Assembly (NCBI GenBank): GCA_963701955.1 | Contig: OY969694.1 | Coordinates: 2,852,001 to 2,916,000 of the forward strand | Direction: 5' to 3' | Origin: Bog-473 sp963701955 | GTDB taxonomy: Bacteria > Actinomycetota > Acidimicrobiia > Acidimicrobiales > RAAP-2 | DNA: 64,000 nt | Part shown: positions 28,023 to 37,852 of the stretch, one piece after another | Layout of the letters: the number at the start of each line of letters is the position of its first letter | Position numbering within the stretch: position 1 is the first letter of the stretch | Made by a program: the position numbers and the translations under genes | Notes under the pieces: generated by a model | Databases searched by the model: none | What the model was told of the DNA's origin: nothing | Seen by the model: only the letters and a program-made list of their open reading frames with translations

Positions 28023-29267
28023 TCACGCCACCGAGATGCACACGTCTTCTCCGGGCCGCACGAGTGGCATCCATGCCGACGGAACCGAGTGCGACCGGTT
28101 CGGGATCATGCGGCGGAGGCGGAAGGAACCCAGGAGCCGGCGGTCCTGTGTCACTTCGAGGCGTGGGTGGTCCAGAAAGTCTCGCGATCGCAGCAGAAGG
28201 GACCCGGTTCCGTCCCGGTGCGGTTGCGCCACGTTCGGGACCACCCAGAGCAGGGGGTCGCGCGACGCGGATCCGGACCGTCGAGGTCAGTGTGGGGCGG
28301 TCACCGCCAGTCTGCAGCCACTTCGCGACGGCGCGACCGACCGTGCGCGCCCGCTGCGCGGCCACGTCGGCCGTCTCGGCCGGGTGCACCAGGTTGCCCG
28401 TGGCGAAGATGCCGGGAGTGGTCGTGGTGCCGTCGGCCTGGCACGCCGGACCTCTCGTCCCCCGATCGATCACCAGGCTCGCGAGCCGGGCCAGCTCGTT
28501 GTCTGGAATGAAGTCCCCGCTGAACACGACGGTGTCGACGGCAACGGCTCGCTCAGCGCCGTCGGGGCCCCGGAGCAGCACCCGGTCCACTCGCGTCGCG
28601 CCCGCCTATACCGGTCACGGAGGTCCCGGTCCAGACGGGCACCCGGAGGCCGGCGCGGGTCACGAGGTCGAAGAGCCGGAATGTCTGCGTGCGGGGGAGG
28701 TCGGTGACGAGTGCCACCGGGCGGACGCCCGCCTCACGCAACGTCAGGAGCGCAGAGTAGGAGACGTGCTCTGCACCCACAATGAGGGCTCGTCCTCCCA
28801 GGGGCAGATGCTGGCGGTGCACCCACTGCTGGAGCTGACCGGTCGTGAAGATTCCCGAAGGCCGAGTCCCTGGGACCAGGCGCGCCGCCGCGCGGCCGCT
28901 CACGCGCGCCGGTCGCCAACACGATGGCGCGAGCGTCGATCTCCGACAATCCGTCCGGGCCCGTCACCGCGGCTCGGCCTGGGCCGATCCACGCCGTCAC
29001 CATGGAACCGGTCCGGATGTCCACGCCACGAGCGGCGGCCCGCTGGACCCATCGACGGGCGTACGCCGGGCCGCTCATGACCCGCCGCAGATCGCGCAGG
29101 CCGAAACCGGAGTGCTCACACAAACGAGGTGTCCCTCCGGCCTCGTCCTCGCGGTCCACGACCATGACGCCTCCCACGCCCTCTTCCTTCAGCGCGGTGG
29201 CGGCAGCCAGACCGGCGGGTCCGGCGCCCACGACCAGCGCGTCGACGGACACGACGGCGCGGCTCAC
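28023..29267 (-). CDS. FAD/NAD(P)-dependent oxidoreductase of the glycerol operon, frameshifted
   Basis: About 410 residues. N-terminal dinucleotide fold VDALVVGAGPAGLAAATAL, then DEAGGTPRLCEHSGFG and ALIVGAEHVSYSALLTL, the second nucleotide fold; later TTPGIFATGNLVHPAETADVAA, the C-terminal flavin-binding block. Frame changes occur near 28880, 28605 and 28250. GTG 29267 is chosen because GGAGG lies eight bases upstream. In many bacteria this COG0446 protein follows a glycerol-3-phosphate dehydrogenase of the GlpA type and may form a complex with it, as GlpB does. Converges on the terminator at 27981. Confidence 0.75.
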
Positions 29268-29272
29268 GCCTG

Positions 29273-30650
29273 TCACCTCCGCCAATCGGGCCGCGATCGC
29301 CGCGCCGCAGAAGAAGCCCTGACAGCGTCCGTTGGTGGCTCGGGTCCGGCGCCGTATGCCGCCGAGGTCCGTCGCCGGGACAGGCGCGTTGCGCGCGTCC
29401 CGGATTTCGCCGTCGGTCACCCGCTCGCAGAAGCACACGATGTGGCGGTAGGCCGGATCGGCCTCCGTCCGCCGAGCATCCTCGAACGGTCGTGTCGCGC
29501 GTTCGGCGAGCTGGGGCATGAGGGGGATCCGCGGCTCCTGCTCTGCCTCGACGAGCGGCAGTCCGCCTGCCCCCATGTGCTCGACGACGTACTCGGCGAT
29601 GGCCAGTGAAGCGGTGAGGCCCGTCGACCTGATGCCCCCGACGCAGGCGTAGCGCTCGCTGCTCGTAGATGGTGATCTGGTAGTCCCGATGCTCAGTGGC
29701 GGCACGTATGCCTGCGTAGGTGGCCGTGACCTCCTCGTGGACCAAGCCGGGCACAATGCGGCGCCCGGCTTCGAGCAAAAGGTCGAGACCCGTTGCCGTG
29801 GTAGCGGAATCTCCCCGATCAGCGATGTCCTCAGCCGTCGGGCCCACGAGCACATTGCCGTACACGGTCGGCGCCACCAGGACACCCTTCGTTCGCTCGG
29901 TGGGAACGGGCAACACAATGGAGGACACGAGCGGACGGGCCAGTTTGTCGAAGACGATGAGCTGGCCCCGGCGGGGCGCAATGGTGAATTCGTCGTGGCC
30001 GAAGAGGCGGTTGAGGAGATCCGAGCCCAGGCCGGCCGCGTTGACCACCCATGTCGGTCCGGATCGGTCCCCCGGGGTGTGCAGGAGCCACGCGTCACCG
30101 TCACGCGCGACGTCGGTGACCTCCACGCCGAGCCGGAGCTCGACTCCGGCGCCGATTGCTTCGGTGGCGAAGGCGATGCTCGGGCTCCACGGGCAGATGA
30201 TCGATTCATCGGGGATGGCCACGGCCCCTGTTGCCGTCCTCTCGAGGTGCGGCTCTCTTTGGTAGAGATGCGCGAGCTCGATCCGGGCGGCACCGCTCGT
30301 ACCCATTGGCTTGGGCCTTGGCGAGGACGTCGTCGAGCCGGGCTGCCTGTTCCGCATCCCAGGCCACGAGAACGGCCCCGGTCTCTTTCGAGCGCGATGC
30401 CCGATGCGCGCGCGTAGGAAGTGAGCAGCTCGTGGCCTCGGCGCACCAAGGACGACTCGAGGCTGCCCGGATCGGCGTCGAACCCGGTGTGCACGATCGC
30501 CGTGTTCGCCTTCGACGTTCCGGTGCCGACATCGTTGGAGCGCTCGAGCACCACGGTGCGGAGCCGATAGCGGGCCAGTTGGCGCCCGATAGCGGTGCCG
30601 ACGACGCCGGCCCCGATGATGGCGACGTCGTACCTCGGGGAATCGGTCAT
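29273..30650 (-). CDS. FAD-dependent glycerol-3-phosphate dehydrogenase (GlpA-like) with BFD [2Fe-2S] domain, frameshifted
   Basis: About 458 residues. N-terminus YDVAIIGAGVVGTAIGRQLA then TSKANTAIVHTGFDADPGS, typical of GlpA/GlpD; PTWVVNAAGLGSDLLNRLF, YACVGGIRSTGLTASLAIA. C-terminal cysteine cluster CFCERVTDGEI...GRCQGFFCG is a BFD-like [2Fe-2S] domain as in GlpA. Frame changes near 30385, 30305 and 29655. The frame runs on into the next flavoprotein without a stop; a TGA at 29273-29275, one frame away, is the probable true end. Overlaps glpK by 4 bases (ATGA). Oxidises glycerol 3-phosphate to dihydroxyacetone phosphate at the membrane. Confidence 0.82.
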
Positions 30651-32091
30651 GGCAGGGGCGCGGGGGCATCCCGTCGAGGCGCGCCACGGCGCGCTCGAAG
30701 CGAGCCAGACGGCCTGCAGCCTCGTCGGGCGCCATCGTCGGTTCATACCGTGTGTGTTCGGGCCGTCCCAATGGACGACGTCCTGGAGCGTCGCGCCTCC
30801 CCCCGCACCGAGCCGGGCCAACGCGCCCACGCCCGCCGCGGTGGCATGCGGCGAAGCAGCGACTTCGACGGGAAGTTGGAGCAGGTCGGCCTGCAGCTGC
30901 ATGAGCAGGCGTGAGCGGGTCAGCCCTCCGTCGACCCGAAGGAGCGCGAGCGGACGCCCGAGATCGATCGCCGCGGCGCGGGCGAGGAGCGTGACTTGGG
31001 CCGCCAGGCCCTCCACGGTGGCCCGCACCACGTGGGCGGGCTGGGTGGCCGGGCCGATCCCCGCGATGCTGGCGAGGGCATCGGGTTGCCACCAGGGGGC
31101 TCCGAGGCCACTCGAGTGCGGGGACGACGGTGAGGCCTCCGCTGTCGGCGACCGAGCCGGCGACGGCGTCGAGGTCCTCCGCCCGGCGCAGGAATCCCCA
31201 GCGCAGCAGCCAGGCGATGGCCGCGCCGGCGGCATAGACCTGGCCGTCGATGCAGTACGTGGCCTCGTCGCCGAGCTGCCAGGCCACCGAGACGGCCAAG
31301 CCGCCCGAAGACGCGAAGGGCCGCGGACCGGCGTTGGCCAGCAGGAAGGCACCGGTCCCGTAGGTGCACTTCGACTCTCCCGGTTCGAGGCAGTGCTCCC
31401 CGACCAGCGCGGCCTGTTGGTCGACACTCAGCCCGCTCAGCAGCAACGAGGGGCCGAAGACGTCGGTGTGGCCGACCTCCTGCGCACTGCCGACCACCTC
31501 GGGAAGGTACTTTGCGTCCAGGCCGAAGGCTGCGCACGCCCCCTCTGACCACGTCCGTGTCGCGAGGTCAAGGAGCAGCGTCCTTGATGCAGTGGTGACA
31601 TCGGTGACATAGGCGCCCGTGAGGCGGTGTACCAGCCAGGCGTCGCTGGTGGTCACCACACCCTCTGCCGTGACGTTGCGCCGGAGCCATGTCATCTTCG
31701 GTCCCGCGAAATAGGGATCGAGCGGGAGTCCTGTCGTGCGGGTCAGGTCATCAGCCTCGCCTGCCATGGCGGCACAGATGGCGCCGGCACGCCGGTCCTG
31801 CCAAGACACCGCCGTGCTCAGTGGGCGGCCCGTGTTGCGATCCCACGCCAGCACGGTCTCGCCTTGATTGGCGAAACCGAGCGCTGTGACGCCGGCACCC
31901 GCGTTGGCGATCGCTTCACGGCCTGCGGCGCAGACCGATTCCCACAACTGCTCGGGATCCTGTTCGACACCGCCCCCGGGGACGGCCTGCGGCGTCACCG
32001 GGGTCTCGACCGATGTCAGGATCTCGCCGTCATCGCCGAAGACGACCGCCTTCGTCGCCGAGGTCCCCTGGTCGATGGCGAGCACCCGCAC
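30647..32091 (-). CDS. glpK: Glycerol kinase-like FGGY carbohydrate kinase, frameshifted
   Basis: About 481 residues. MRVLAIDQGTSATKAVVFGD is the FGGY N-terminus; the body has VSWQDRRAGAICA, GLPLDPYFAGPKMTWLRRN, GLSVDQQAALVGEHCLEPGESK and TYGTGAFLLANAG, which match glycerol kinase. An extra base near 31100 shifts to SGLGAPWWQPDALASIAGIG, then LRVDGGLTRSRLLMQLQADL, and a second change near 30720 leads to the C-terminus and TGA at 30647-30649. Phosphorylates glycerol to glycerol 3-phosphate for the dehydrogenase encoded next. The ATG is 219 bases from the divergent permease. Confidence 0.85.
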
Positions 32092-32182
32092 GGTCAGGAC
32101 CCGTTCTCTCGCATCGTGTTACTCCGCTTCCAGGGCTGACGGCGTCGATTTCCCGCACATGGGGTCATCCTGTCAGGTGAAA

Positions 32183-32201
32183 AGGGGCTCCCAAAGCCCC
32201 T
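32183..32201. promoter_or_regulatory. Short hairpin in the glpK-permease intergenic region
   Basis: AGGGGCT-CCCAA-AGCCCCT forms a perfect 7-bp stem midway in the 219-base divergent gap. There is no U-tract and it sits before, not after, both genes, so an operator or attenuator is more likely than a terminator. No known riboswitch core recognised. Confidence 0.3.
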
Positions 32202-32310
32202 GGAGTCACTATTCCCGTCACGCGCCGGAATCGCTTGCTAACGTGCCCGCAATACCCGATGCGGTCCTGGCCCTAGGGTCGCCGAACAAGGGGGATGCCC
32301 GTGCCGGAAG

Positions 32311-33899
32311 GTGTCCGTAGACGAGGTCCCAGGAGGCGTCGCGACGCTGAGCGCGGACGAGCAGCAGCTCGCTGCGATGGGCTACAAGCAGGAGTTGAAT
32401 CGCTCCTGGTCGAGCTTCTCCAACTTTGCGATCAGCTTCTCCATCATCTCCATCCTCGCCGGTTGCTTCACCACCTTCTCGAGCGGGTGGAACGGTGGCG
32501 GTCCTGCCGCCATTGCCTGGGGCTGGCCCGTCCTTGCCGCGCTGGTCCTCTGCATCGGGCTCTGCCTTTCCGAACTGGTCTCCGCCTTCCCGACCTCGGG
32601 CGGCATCTACTGGTGGGCATCGAAGCTCGGCGGCGCCAAGGCCGGGTACTACACCGGATGGCTGAATCTCATCGGACTGCTGGCCATCGTCGCATCCGTC
32701 GCCTACGGGTGTGCCACCTTCCTCGATCTCACCCTCGGCTTCCTCTTCCCGGGTAGTTACACCTCGGGCAACCTCGACACGATCTTCCTCTACTTCATGA
32801 TCATCCTGGTCGTCGCGGCACTGGCCAACATCTTCTCGAGCCACCTCCTCGCGATCTTCAACAACATCTCGGTGTACTGGCACGTGATCGGCGCCGCAGC
32901 AATCATCCTGATCCTGATCTTCCTGCCCCACCACCACGCCAGCGCGAGCACGGTCTTCACCTCCACCGTGAACAACACCGGGTTCTTCAACGGCAAGACC
33001 AGCGGGTTCGGGTTCCTCTTCGTGGTCCTACCCATCGGCGCTCTGCTGACCCAGTACACGATCACGGGATATGACGCCTCGGCCCACCTCTCCGAGGAGA
33101 CGCACTCCGCCGCCGACTCGGCGGCCAAGGGGATCTGGCGATCGATCTTCTACTCCGCGATCGGTGGCTGGCTCCTCCTTCTGGCCTTCCTCTTTGCCGT
33201 GCAGAACGAGGGCGACGTGACCAAGGGCGGCGGCGGCGTGGCGCTGATCTTCGCCCAGGCGCTCACCTCGAAGTGGGGCGGTACGGTCCTGCTCATTGCC
33301 ACCGTCGGCCAGTTCTTCTGCACCATGGCCTGCATGACGAGCTGCACGCGGATGCTCTTCGCGTTCAGCCGGGACGGGGCGGTCCCCGGCCACAGGCAGT
33401 GGTCGAGACTCAGCTCGAAGCGAGTTCCCATTGCCGGCGTGATCCTCGTGGCCGTGTCGCCATCATCCTCACCCTGCCGGCACTCATTCAGGTGGACATC
33501 AATGGAGCACCGGTGCCGGTGGCCTTCTTCGCGGTGGTCTCCATCGGCGTGATCGGCCTCTACTGGTGCTTCTGCATCCCGATCTGGCACCGCTGGCGGC
33601 TGGGTGACAGCTTCGAGACCGGTAACTGGAACCTCGGGACCAAGTACAAGTGGATCGCAGTGATCGCGATGCTCGACATCGTGCTCGTGAGCTTCATGGC
33701 CTTCATGCCCAACTCCAATCTCGGTGTGCCATGGGTCACGGGCTTCGCCTGGAAGTACGTGAACTACACCATCCTCGTCTTCCCGGCGTTCCTGATCTTC
33801 TTGTGGATCTACTGGCACGTGTCGGTGAAGAACTGGTTCACCGGGCCGAAGCACACGATCGACATCCTGCCGGAGACCCCCGCGTCGTCGCTGCCCTGA
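32311..33899 (+). CDS. APC superfamily amino acid/amine permease, one frameshift
   Basis: About 529 residues, 12 membrane helices. N-terminus LAAMGYKQELNRSWSSFSNF followed by SFSIISILAGCFTTFSSGW is the pattern of the APC amino acid/choline/GABA-type permeases; ELVSAFPTSGGIYWWASKLG is the conserved helix-2/3 block and SEETHSAADSAAKGIWRS the loop after helix 7. The frame change near 33460 (VILVAV to IILTLPALI) looks like one missing base. The GTG at 32311 has no well-spaced ribosome site; GTG 32301 behind AAGGGGG would need another indel. Followed by a choline-kinase-like gene and a DMGDH-like gene, suggesting import of an amine. Confidence 0.82.
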
Positions 33900-33921
33900 G
33901 CACCATCCCCGTGCTGCGGCG

Positions 33922-34848
33922 ATGAGCGCCGGCGACCGCGCCGGGCTCGCTTCCGCCCTGCTCGAGAAGATCGCGGTCCTCCATGGACAGCCGTGTGTGG
34001 TCGAGCCCCTCCCGGGGGGCCTGACCAATCAGAACTACAAGGTCTCGACGCCGGCCGGCACCTATGTCGTGCGGCACTCGACCCCGTCGTCCGCCGACGA
34101 ATTGGCCGTCGACCGCGAGGCTGAATACGAGAACAGTGTCCGTGCGGCGGCGGCCGGCGTTGGCGCGCCCGTCCTCGAGTTCCTTCCCGATGACGGCGTG
34201 CTCGTTATCGGCTTCGTCGAGGGGGAGACGCTGAGCGACGAGCTCCTCCAGGTTCCCGGCATGATGTCGCGGATCGCAGCGGCCTGCCGGCGTCTGCACG
34301 GGGGGACGGCGTTCGTCAATCGCTTCGACATGTTCGCGCTCCAACTCGATTATCTGGCGCGGGTGGAGCGCCGCGGCTTCCGGCTCCCGGCGGGCTACGT
34401 CGGCCATGCCGATGCGGTGGATCGAATCCGACGTGCCTTGGCCGTCCGACCCGTGGCGCTCCGCCCCTGCCACAACGATCTGCTTGCGGCCAACTTCATC
34501 GACGATGGTCACACGGTGTCGATCATCGACTACGAGTACTCGGGCAACAACGACCCGTACTTCGAGCTCGGCAACATCTGGAGCGAGTGTCACCTCACCC
34601 TGGAGCAACTCGAAGAGCTGGTCGAGGCCTACGACGGATCTCACTCGTCCAGCCACCTCGCGCGCGCCCGCCTGTGGGGCCTGATGTCCCAATACGGATG
34701 GACACTGTGGGCGTCCATCCAGGATGGGACGAGCTCCATCGACTTCGACTTCTGGGGTTGGGGGTTGGAGAAGTACGAGCGGGCGGAAGCCACCTTCCGT
34801 GGGTCCGACCTCGAACGCCTCCTGGTCGACGTGACGCGGGCAGACTGA
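33922..34848 (+). CDS. Choline/ethanolamine kinase-like phosphotransferase (LicA type)
   Basis: 308 residues. N-lobe EPLPGGLTNQNYKVSTPAGT is the choline-kinase nucleotide loop; YVVRHSTPSSADELAVDREAE carries the conserved Arg/Lys and Glu; catalytic HND loop is CHNDLLAANFI and the metal Asp is in SIIDYEYSGNNDPYFELGN, the choline-kinase form of the motif. YGWTLWASIQDGTSSIDFDF near the C-terminus is also family-typical. Phosphorylates a small alcohol such as choline, ethanolamine or a methylated relative; the adjacent dehydrogenase for N-methyl amines supports an amino alcohol. Spaced 22 bases after the permease and 6 bases before the dehydrogenase. Confidence 0.85.
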   Translation: MSAGDRAGLASALLEKIAVLHGQPCVVEPLPGGLTNQNYKVSTPAGTYVVRHSTPSSADELAVDREAEYENSVRAAAAGVGAPVLEFLPDDGVLVIGFVEGETLSDELLQVPGMMSRIAAACRRLHGGTAFVNRFDMFALQLDYLARVERRGFRLPAGYVGHADAVDRIRRALAVRPVALRPCHNDLLAANFIDDGHTVSIIDYEYSGNNDPYFELGNIWSECHLTLEQLEELVEAYDGSHSSSHLARARLWGLMSQYGWTLWASIQDGTSSIDFDFWGWGLEKYERAEATFRGSDLERLLVDVTRAD

Positions 34849-34854
34849 GGCGTC

Positions 34855-37347
34855 GTGGTCGAGGACGGAATGGTCGTGGATACTGCACCGAGAGGTGGCG
34901 ACCTGCCCGACCGCGCGCGGGTCGTGGTCATCGGGGGTGGCGTGATCGGTACCTCGACTGCCTACCACTTGGCCCGGCTCGGATGGAGCGACGTCCTCCT
35001 GCTCGAACAGGGGCAGCTCTCGTGCGGCACCACGTGGCACGCGGCGGGCCTGCTCGGCCAGCTCCGGGCCACGGAGTCCGGGACCAGGCTCGTGCAGTAC
35101 TCGGCCCGCCTCTACGGCGAGCTCGAGGCGGAGACCGGCCTGGCCACAGGCCTCAAACGTTGTGGTGGTGTCACGGTTGCCCGTACCCCTGAGCGACTGG
35201 TCCAACTCCGCCGGACCGCGGCCACGGCTGAGGCGTATGACCTCGAGTGCCACCTGCTCACGCCTGCAGAGGCCTTCGAGCGCTACCCGATTTTGGAGAC
35301 AGGCGATCTGCTCGGTGCCCTCTGGTTGCCCGGCGACGCCACGGTCAACCCGGTTGACGTGACGGCGTCGCTGGCCCGCGGTGCCCGGATGAGGGGGGTC
35401 CGCATTGTCGAGCACACCCGCGTGATCGGCGTCTCGACGCGGGAAGGACGAGTGACGGGCGTCGCCACCGACCGCGGCGCCATCGAGTGTGACATCGTCG
35501 TGAATTGCGCCGGTCAATGGGCGAAGGCAGTCGGCCTGTTGTGTGGCGTCGTCGTGCCACTCCACTCAGCGGAGCACTTCTACGTGGTCACCGAGGCCAT
35601 TGAGGGCGTCCATCCGAACCTGCCCATCCTGCGTGACCCCGACGGGTACACCTACATGAAGGAGGAAGTCGGCGGCCTTGTCGTCGGTGGGTTCGAGCCG
35701 ACGGCAAAGCCCTGGGTCGCCCCCGATGCGCTGCCCTACCCCTTCGAGTTCCAGCTCCTCGACGAGGATTGGGACCACTTCAGCGTGTTGATGGAATCGG
35801 CTGCGCATCGCATTCCCGTTCTGCAGCAGACCGGGCTCAAGAAGCTGTACAACGGTCCTGAGAGCTTCACTCCCGACAATCAGTTCGTCCTCGGCGAGGC
35901 GCCAGGGCTCCGCGGCTTCTTCGTGGGAGCCGGGTTCAATTCGGTTGGCATCGCGTCGGGCGGTGGCGCCGGACGCGCACTCGCTGAGTGGATCGTCGAA
36001 GGCGAGCCGACGACCGACCTGGTGGCCGTCGACATTCGGCGCTTCGCCCCCTTCAACGCCAACAATCGATGGCTGCGGGACCGCGTGGGGGAGGTCCTCG
36101 GCCTCCACTACGCGGTGCCGTGGCCCAACCGGGAGCTCGCGACGGCCCGTCCGTTCCGCCGCTCGCCCCTGCATCACCTGCTCGCCGACAAGGGAGCGGT
36201 CTTCGGTTCGAAGATGGGTTGGGAACGACCGAACGTGTTCGCTCCAAGCGGGGCAACAGCCGAACTCGACTACACCTGGGATCGCCCTGATTGGCTCGCG
36301 TGGTCGGCCGTCGAGCAGACGGCGACCCGCGAGCGTGTCGCCGTCTTCGACGAAACGTCTTTCGGCAAGCTCCTCGTCGTGGGCCGGGATGCCGAGGGGG
36401 TGCTGCAGCGCCTGTGCACCGCCGACGTCGCGGTGGCAACGGGCCGCGCCGTGTACACGGGAATGCTCAATGAACGGGCTGGCTACGAGGCCGACGTGAC
36501 CGTGACGCGGTTGGCCTCCGACAGATACCTGCTGGTGACCAGCGCGGCCTCGCCCGTGCGTGATACGGACTGGATCGAGCGGCACGTGCGCCCCGGCGAA
36601 CACGTGTCCGTGGTCGACGTATCTTCCTCATATGCCGTGCTCGGCGTGATGGGGCCGGCATCGCGCCAACTCCTCGGGCGCCTCGGCTCGGCCGATCTGT
36701 CCGACGAGGCGTTCCCGTTCTCGACGAGCCGCGAGATCGCACTTGGCTACGCCACCGTGCGGGCCACCCGGATCACCTACGTCGGCGAGTTGGGTTGGGA
36801 GCTCTATGTCCCGACCGAGTTCGCCGTCGGCGTCTACGAGGACCTTGTCGAGGCCGGTGGTGACCTCGGTCTGGTCGACGCGGGGTACTCCGCAATCAAC
36901 AGCCTCCGCCTCGACAAGGGCTACCGGGCCTTCGGCTCCGACCTGACCCCCGACCACACGCCGGTCGAGGCCGGTCTGCGCTTCACCTGCAAGCTCGCCA
37001 CCCCGATGGACTTCGTCGGACGGCGTGCCCTGGAGACATCCATTGAGGAGGGCCCTCGCCGCCGACTTGTCTCGTTCCGGGTCGGTGACCCCGATGCCAT
37101 GCTCTGGGGCGGCGAGCTCGTCCTGCACGACGGTGCACCAGCCGGCCAGGTGACTTCGGCGGCGTGGTCGGCCACGTGCGGGACGGCCGTCGGGCTCGCC
37201 TATGTCTGGCGATCTGACCGGGGGCCCGTGGCTGCCGACGACCTGGCGGACGGGACTTGGGAAGTGACGGTGGGCGACGCGGTGACACCGGTCGAAGTCC
37301 GTCTCGGGGCACTGTACGACCCGACCTCAGCTCGGGTCAGGGGTTGA
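34855..37347 (+). CDS. Dimethylglycine/sarcosine dehydrogenase-like FAD-GcvT fusion
   Basis: 830 residues, full length. An N-terminal DAO-type FAD domain (VVVIGGGVIGTSTAYHLARL) has CGTTWHAAGLLGQL, where the His of TWHAAG is the covalent flavin site in dimethylglycine dehydrogenase. VGAGFNSVGIASGGGAGRAL closes the FAD domain. From about residue 430 an aminomethyltransferase (GcvT) fold follows: SFGKLLVVGRDAE, VYTGMLNERAGYEADVTVTR, ITYVGELGWELYVPTEFA, and C-terminal GcvT_C. It demethylates N-methylated glycines or a relative and passes formaldehyde to tetrahydrofolate. Uninterrupted, unlike the permease before it. GTG start; ATG 34870 also possible. Confidence 0.9.
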   Translation: MVEDGMVVDTAPRGGDLPDRARVVVIGGGVIGTSTAYHLARLGWSDVLLLEQGQLSCGTTWHAAGLLGQLRATESGTRLVQYSARLYGELEAETGLATGLKRCGGVTVARTPERLVQLRRTAATAEAYDLECHLLTPAEAFERYPILETGDLLGALWLPGDATVNPVDVTASLARGARMRGVRIVEHTRVIGVSTREGRVTGVATDRGAIECDIVVNCAGQWAKAVGLLCGVVVPLHSAEHFYVVTEAIEGVHPNLPILRDPDGYTYMKEEVGGLVVGGFEPTAKPWVAPDALPYPFEFQLLDEDWDHFSVLMESAAHRIPVLQQTGLKKLYNGPESFTPDNQFVLGEAPGLRGFFVGAGFNSVGIASGGGAGRALAEWIVEGEPTTDLVAVDIRRFAPFNANNRWLRDRVGEVLGLHYAVPWPNRELATARPFRRSPLHHLLADKGAVFGSKMGWERPNVFAPSGATAELDYTWDRPDWLAWSAVEQTATRERVAVFDETSFGKLLVVGRDAEGVLQRLCTADVAVATGRAVYTGMLNERAGYEADVTVTRLASDRYLLVTSAASPVRDTDWIERHVRPGEHVSVVDVSSSYAVLGVMGPASRQLLGRLGSADLSDEAFPFSTSREIALGYATVRATRITYVGELGWELYVPTEFAVGVYEDLVEAGGDLGLVDAGYSAINSLRLDKGYRAFGSDLTPDHTPVEAGLRFTCKLATPMDFVGRRALETSIEEGPRRRLVSFRVGDPDAMLWGGELVLHDGAPAGQVTSAAWSATCGTAVGLAYVWRSDRGPVAADDLADGTWEVTVGDAVTPVEVRLGALYDPTSARVRG

Positions 37348-37771
37348 CCTGCTCGCACTGGCAAAGGGAAGACGGCTCGGAGTATCCCGGACGAATGGCC
37401 GAGCCAGCGAGGACGGTGTTCCCAAAGCGGATTCCGGGTATGGGGCGGAGCTGAGGGAGGCTGTACACAGGCAGGTCAACCGGCAGGAGCTCGCGCGTGC
37501 GGCGTGCAGGCGGATGCGTCGAGGCAGGAGGACCATGGGGAGGTTCGTGGTTGCAGCCATCGGCTCTGGCATGGCGTACTCCTTCGACTCGGAGAACAGT
37601 GCGTGTCGGCGGAAGGAGCTCCACCGGACCGTGCACCGGGTCACTCGGAACGGCAACGCCGGCATGGGTCCGGACGCGGTCGACCCACCGACCGTCTTCC
37701 GTCCGGTGCCGGAGGCCCAGAGCGGCCAGAACCGTTCCGGTCGCCCAGCGGGCCAGCTCCGGGCCGCCCGC
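37348..37771. other. Gene-poor stretch left of the IS element
   Basis: About 420 bases without a convincing gene. Overlapping frames on both strands (for example 37514-37774) have no domain or codon signal. The IS630 copy is inserted at a TA at the right end of this stretch. Confidence 0.5.
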
Positions 37772-37773
37772 TA

Positions 37774-37787
37774 GTGACCTGAGTCAG
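37774..37787 (+). repeat. IS630 left inverted repeat
   Basis: GTGACCTGAGTCAG, immediately after the TA at 37772-37773. It is the exact reverse complement of 38922-38935; similarity continues imperfectly inward (AAAT against TAAT). Confidence 0.9.
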
Positions 37788-37852
37788 AAATAGACCCGTA
37801 GGTCGCACGTCGGTTGCGCGTTCTGTCGTCGTCAGCGACGATGGGAGACGCA

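Noticed and set aside
28734..30650. Fusion of glycerol-3-phosphate dehydrogenase with the next flavoprotein
   Set aside because: The shared frame follows several indels; GGAGG and GTG at 29267 and a nearby TGA fit two separate genes better.
32183..32201. Hairpin as a riboswitch or terminator
   Set aside because: No U-tract, 5 bases in the loop, and no conserved aptamer core; kept only as a possible regulatory hairpin.
37514..37774. Open frame ending in the IS630 boundary, as if a gene were broken by the insertion
   Set aside because: Removing the element does not extend a sensible protein, and no family features are visible on either strand.
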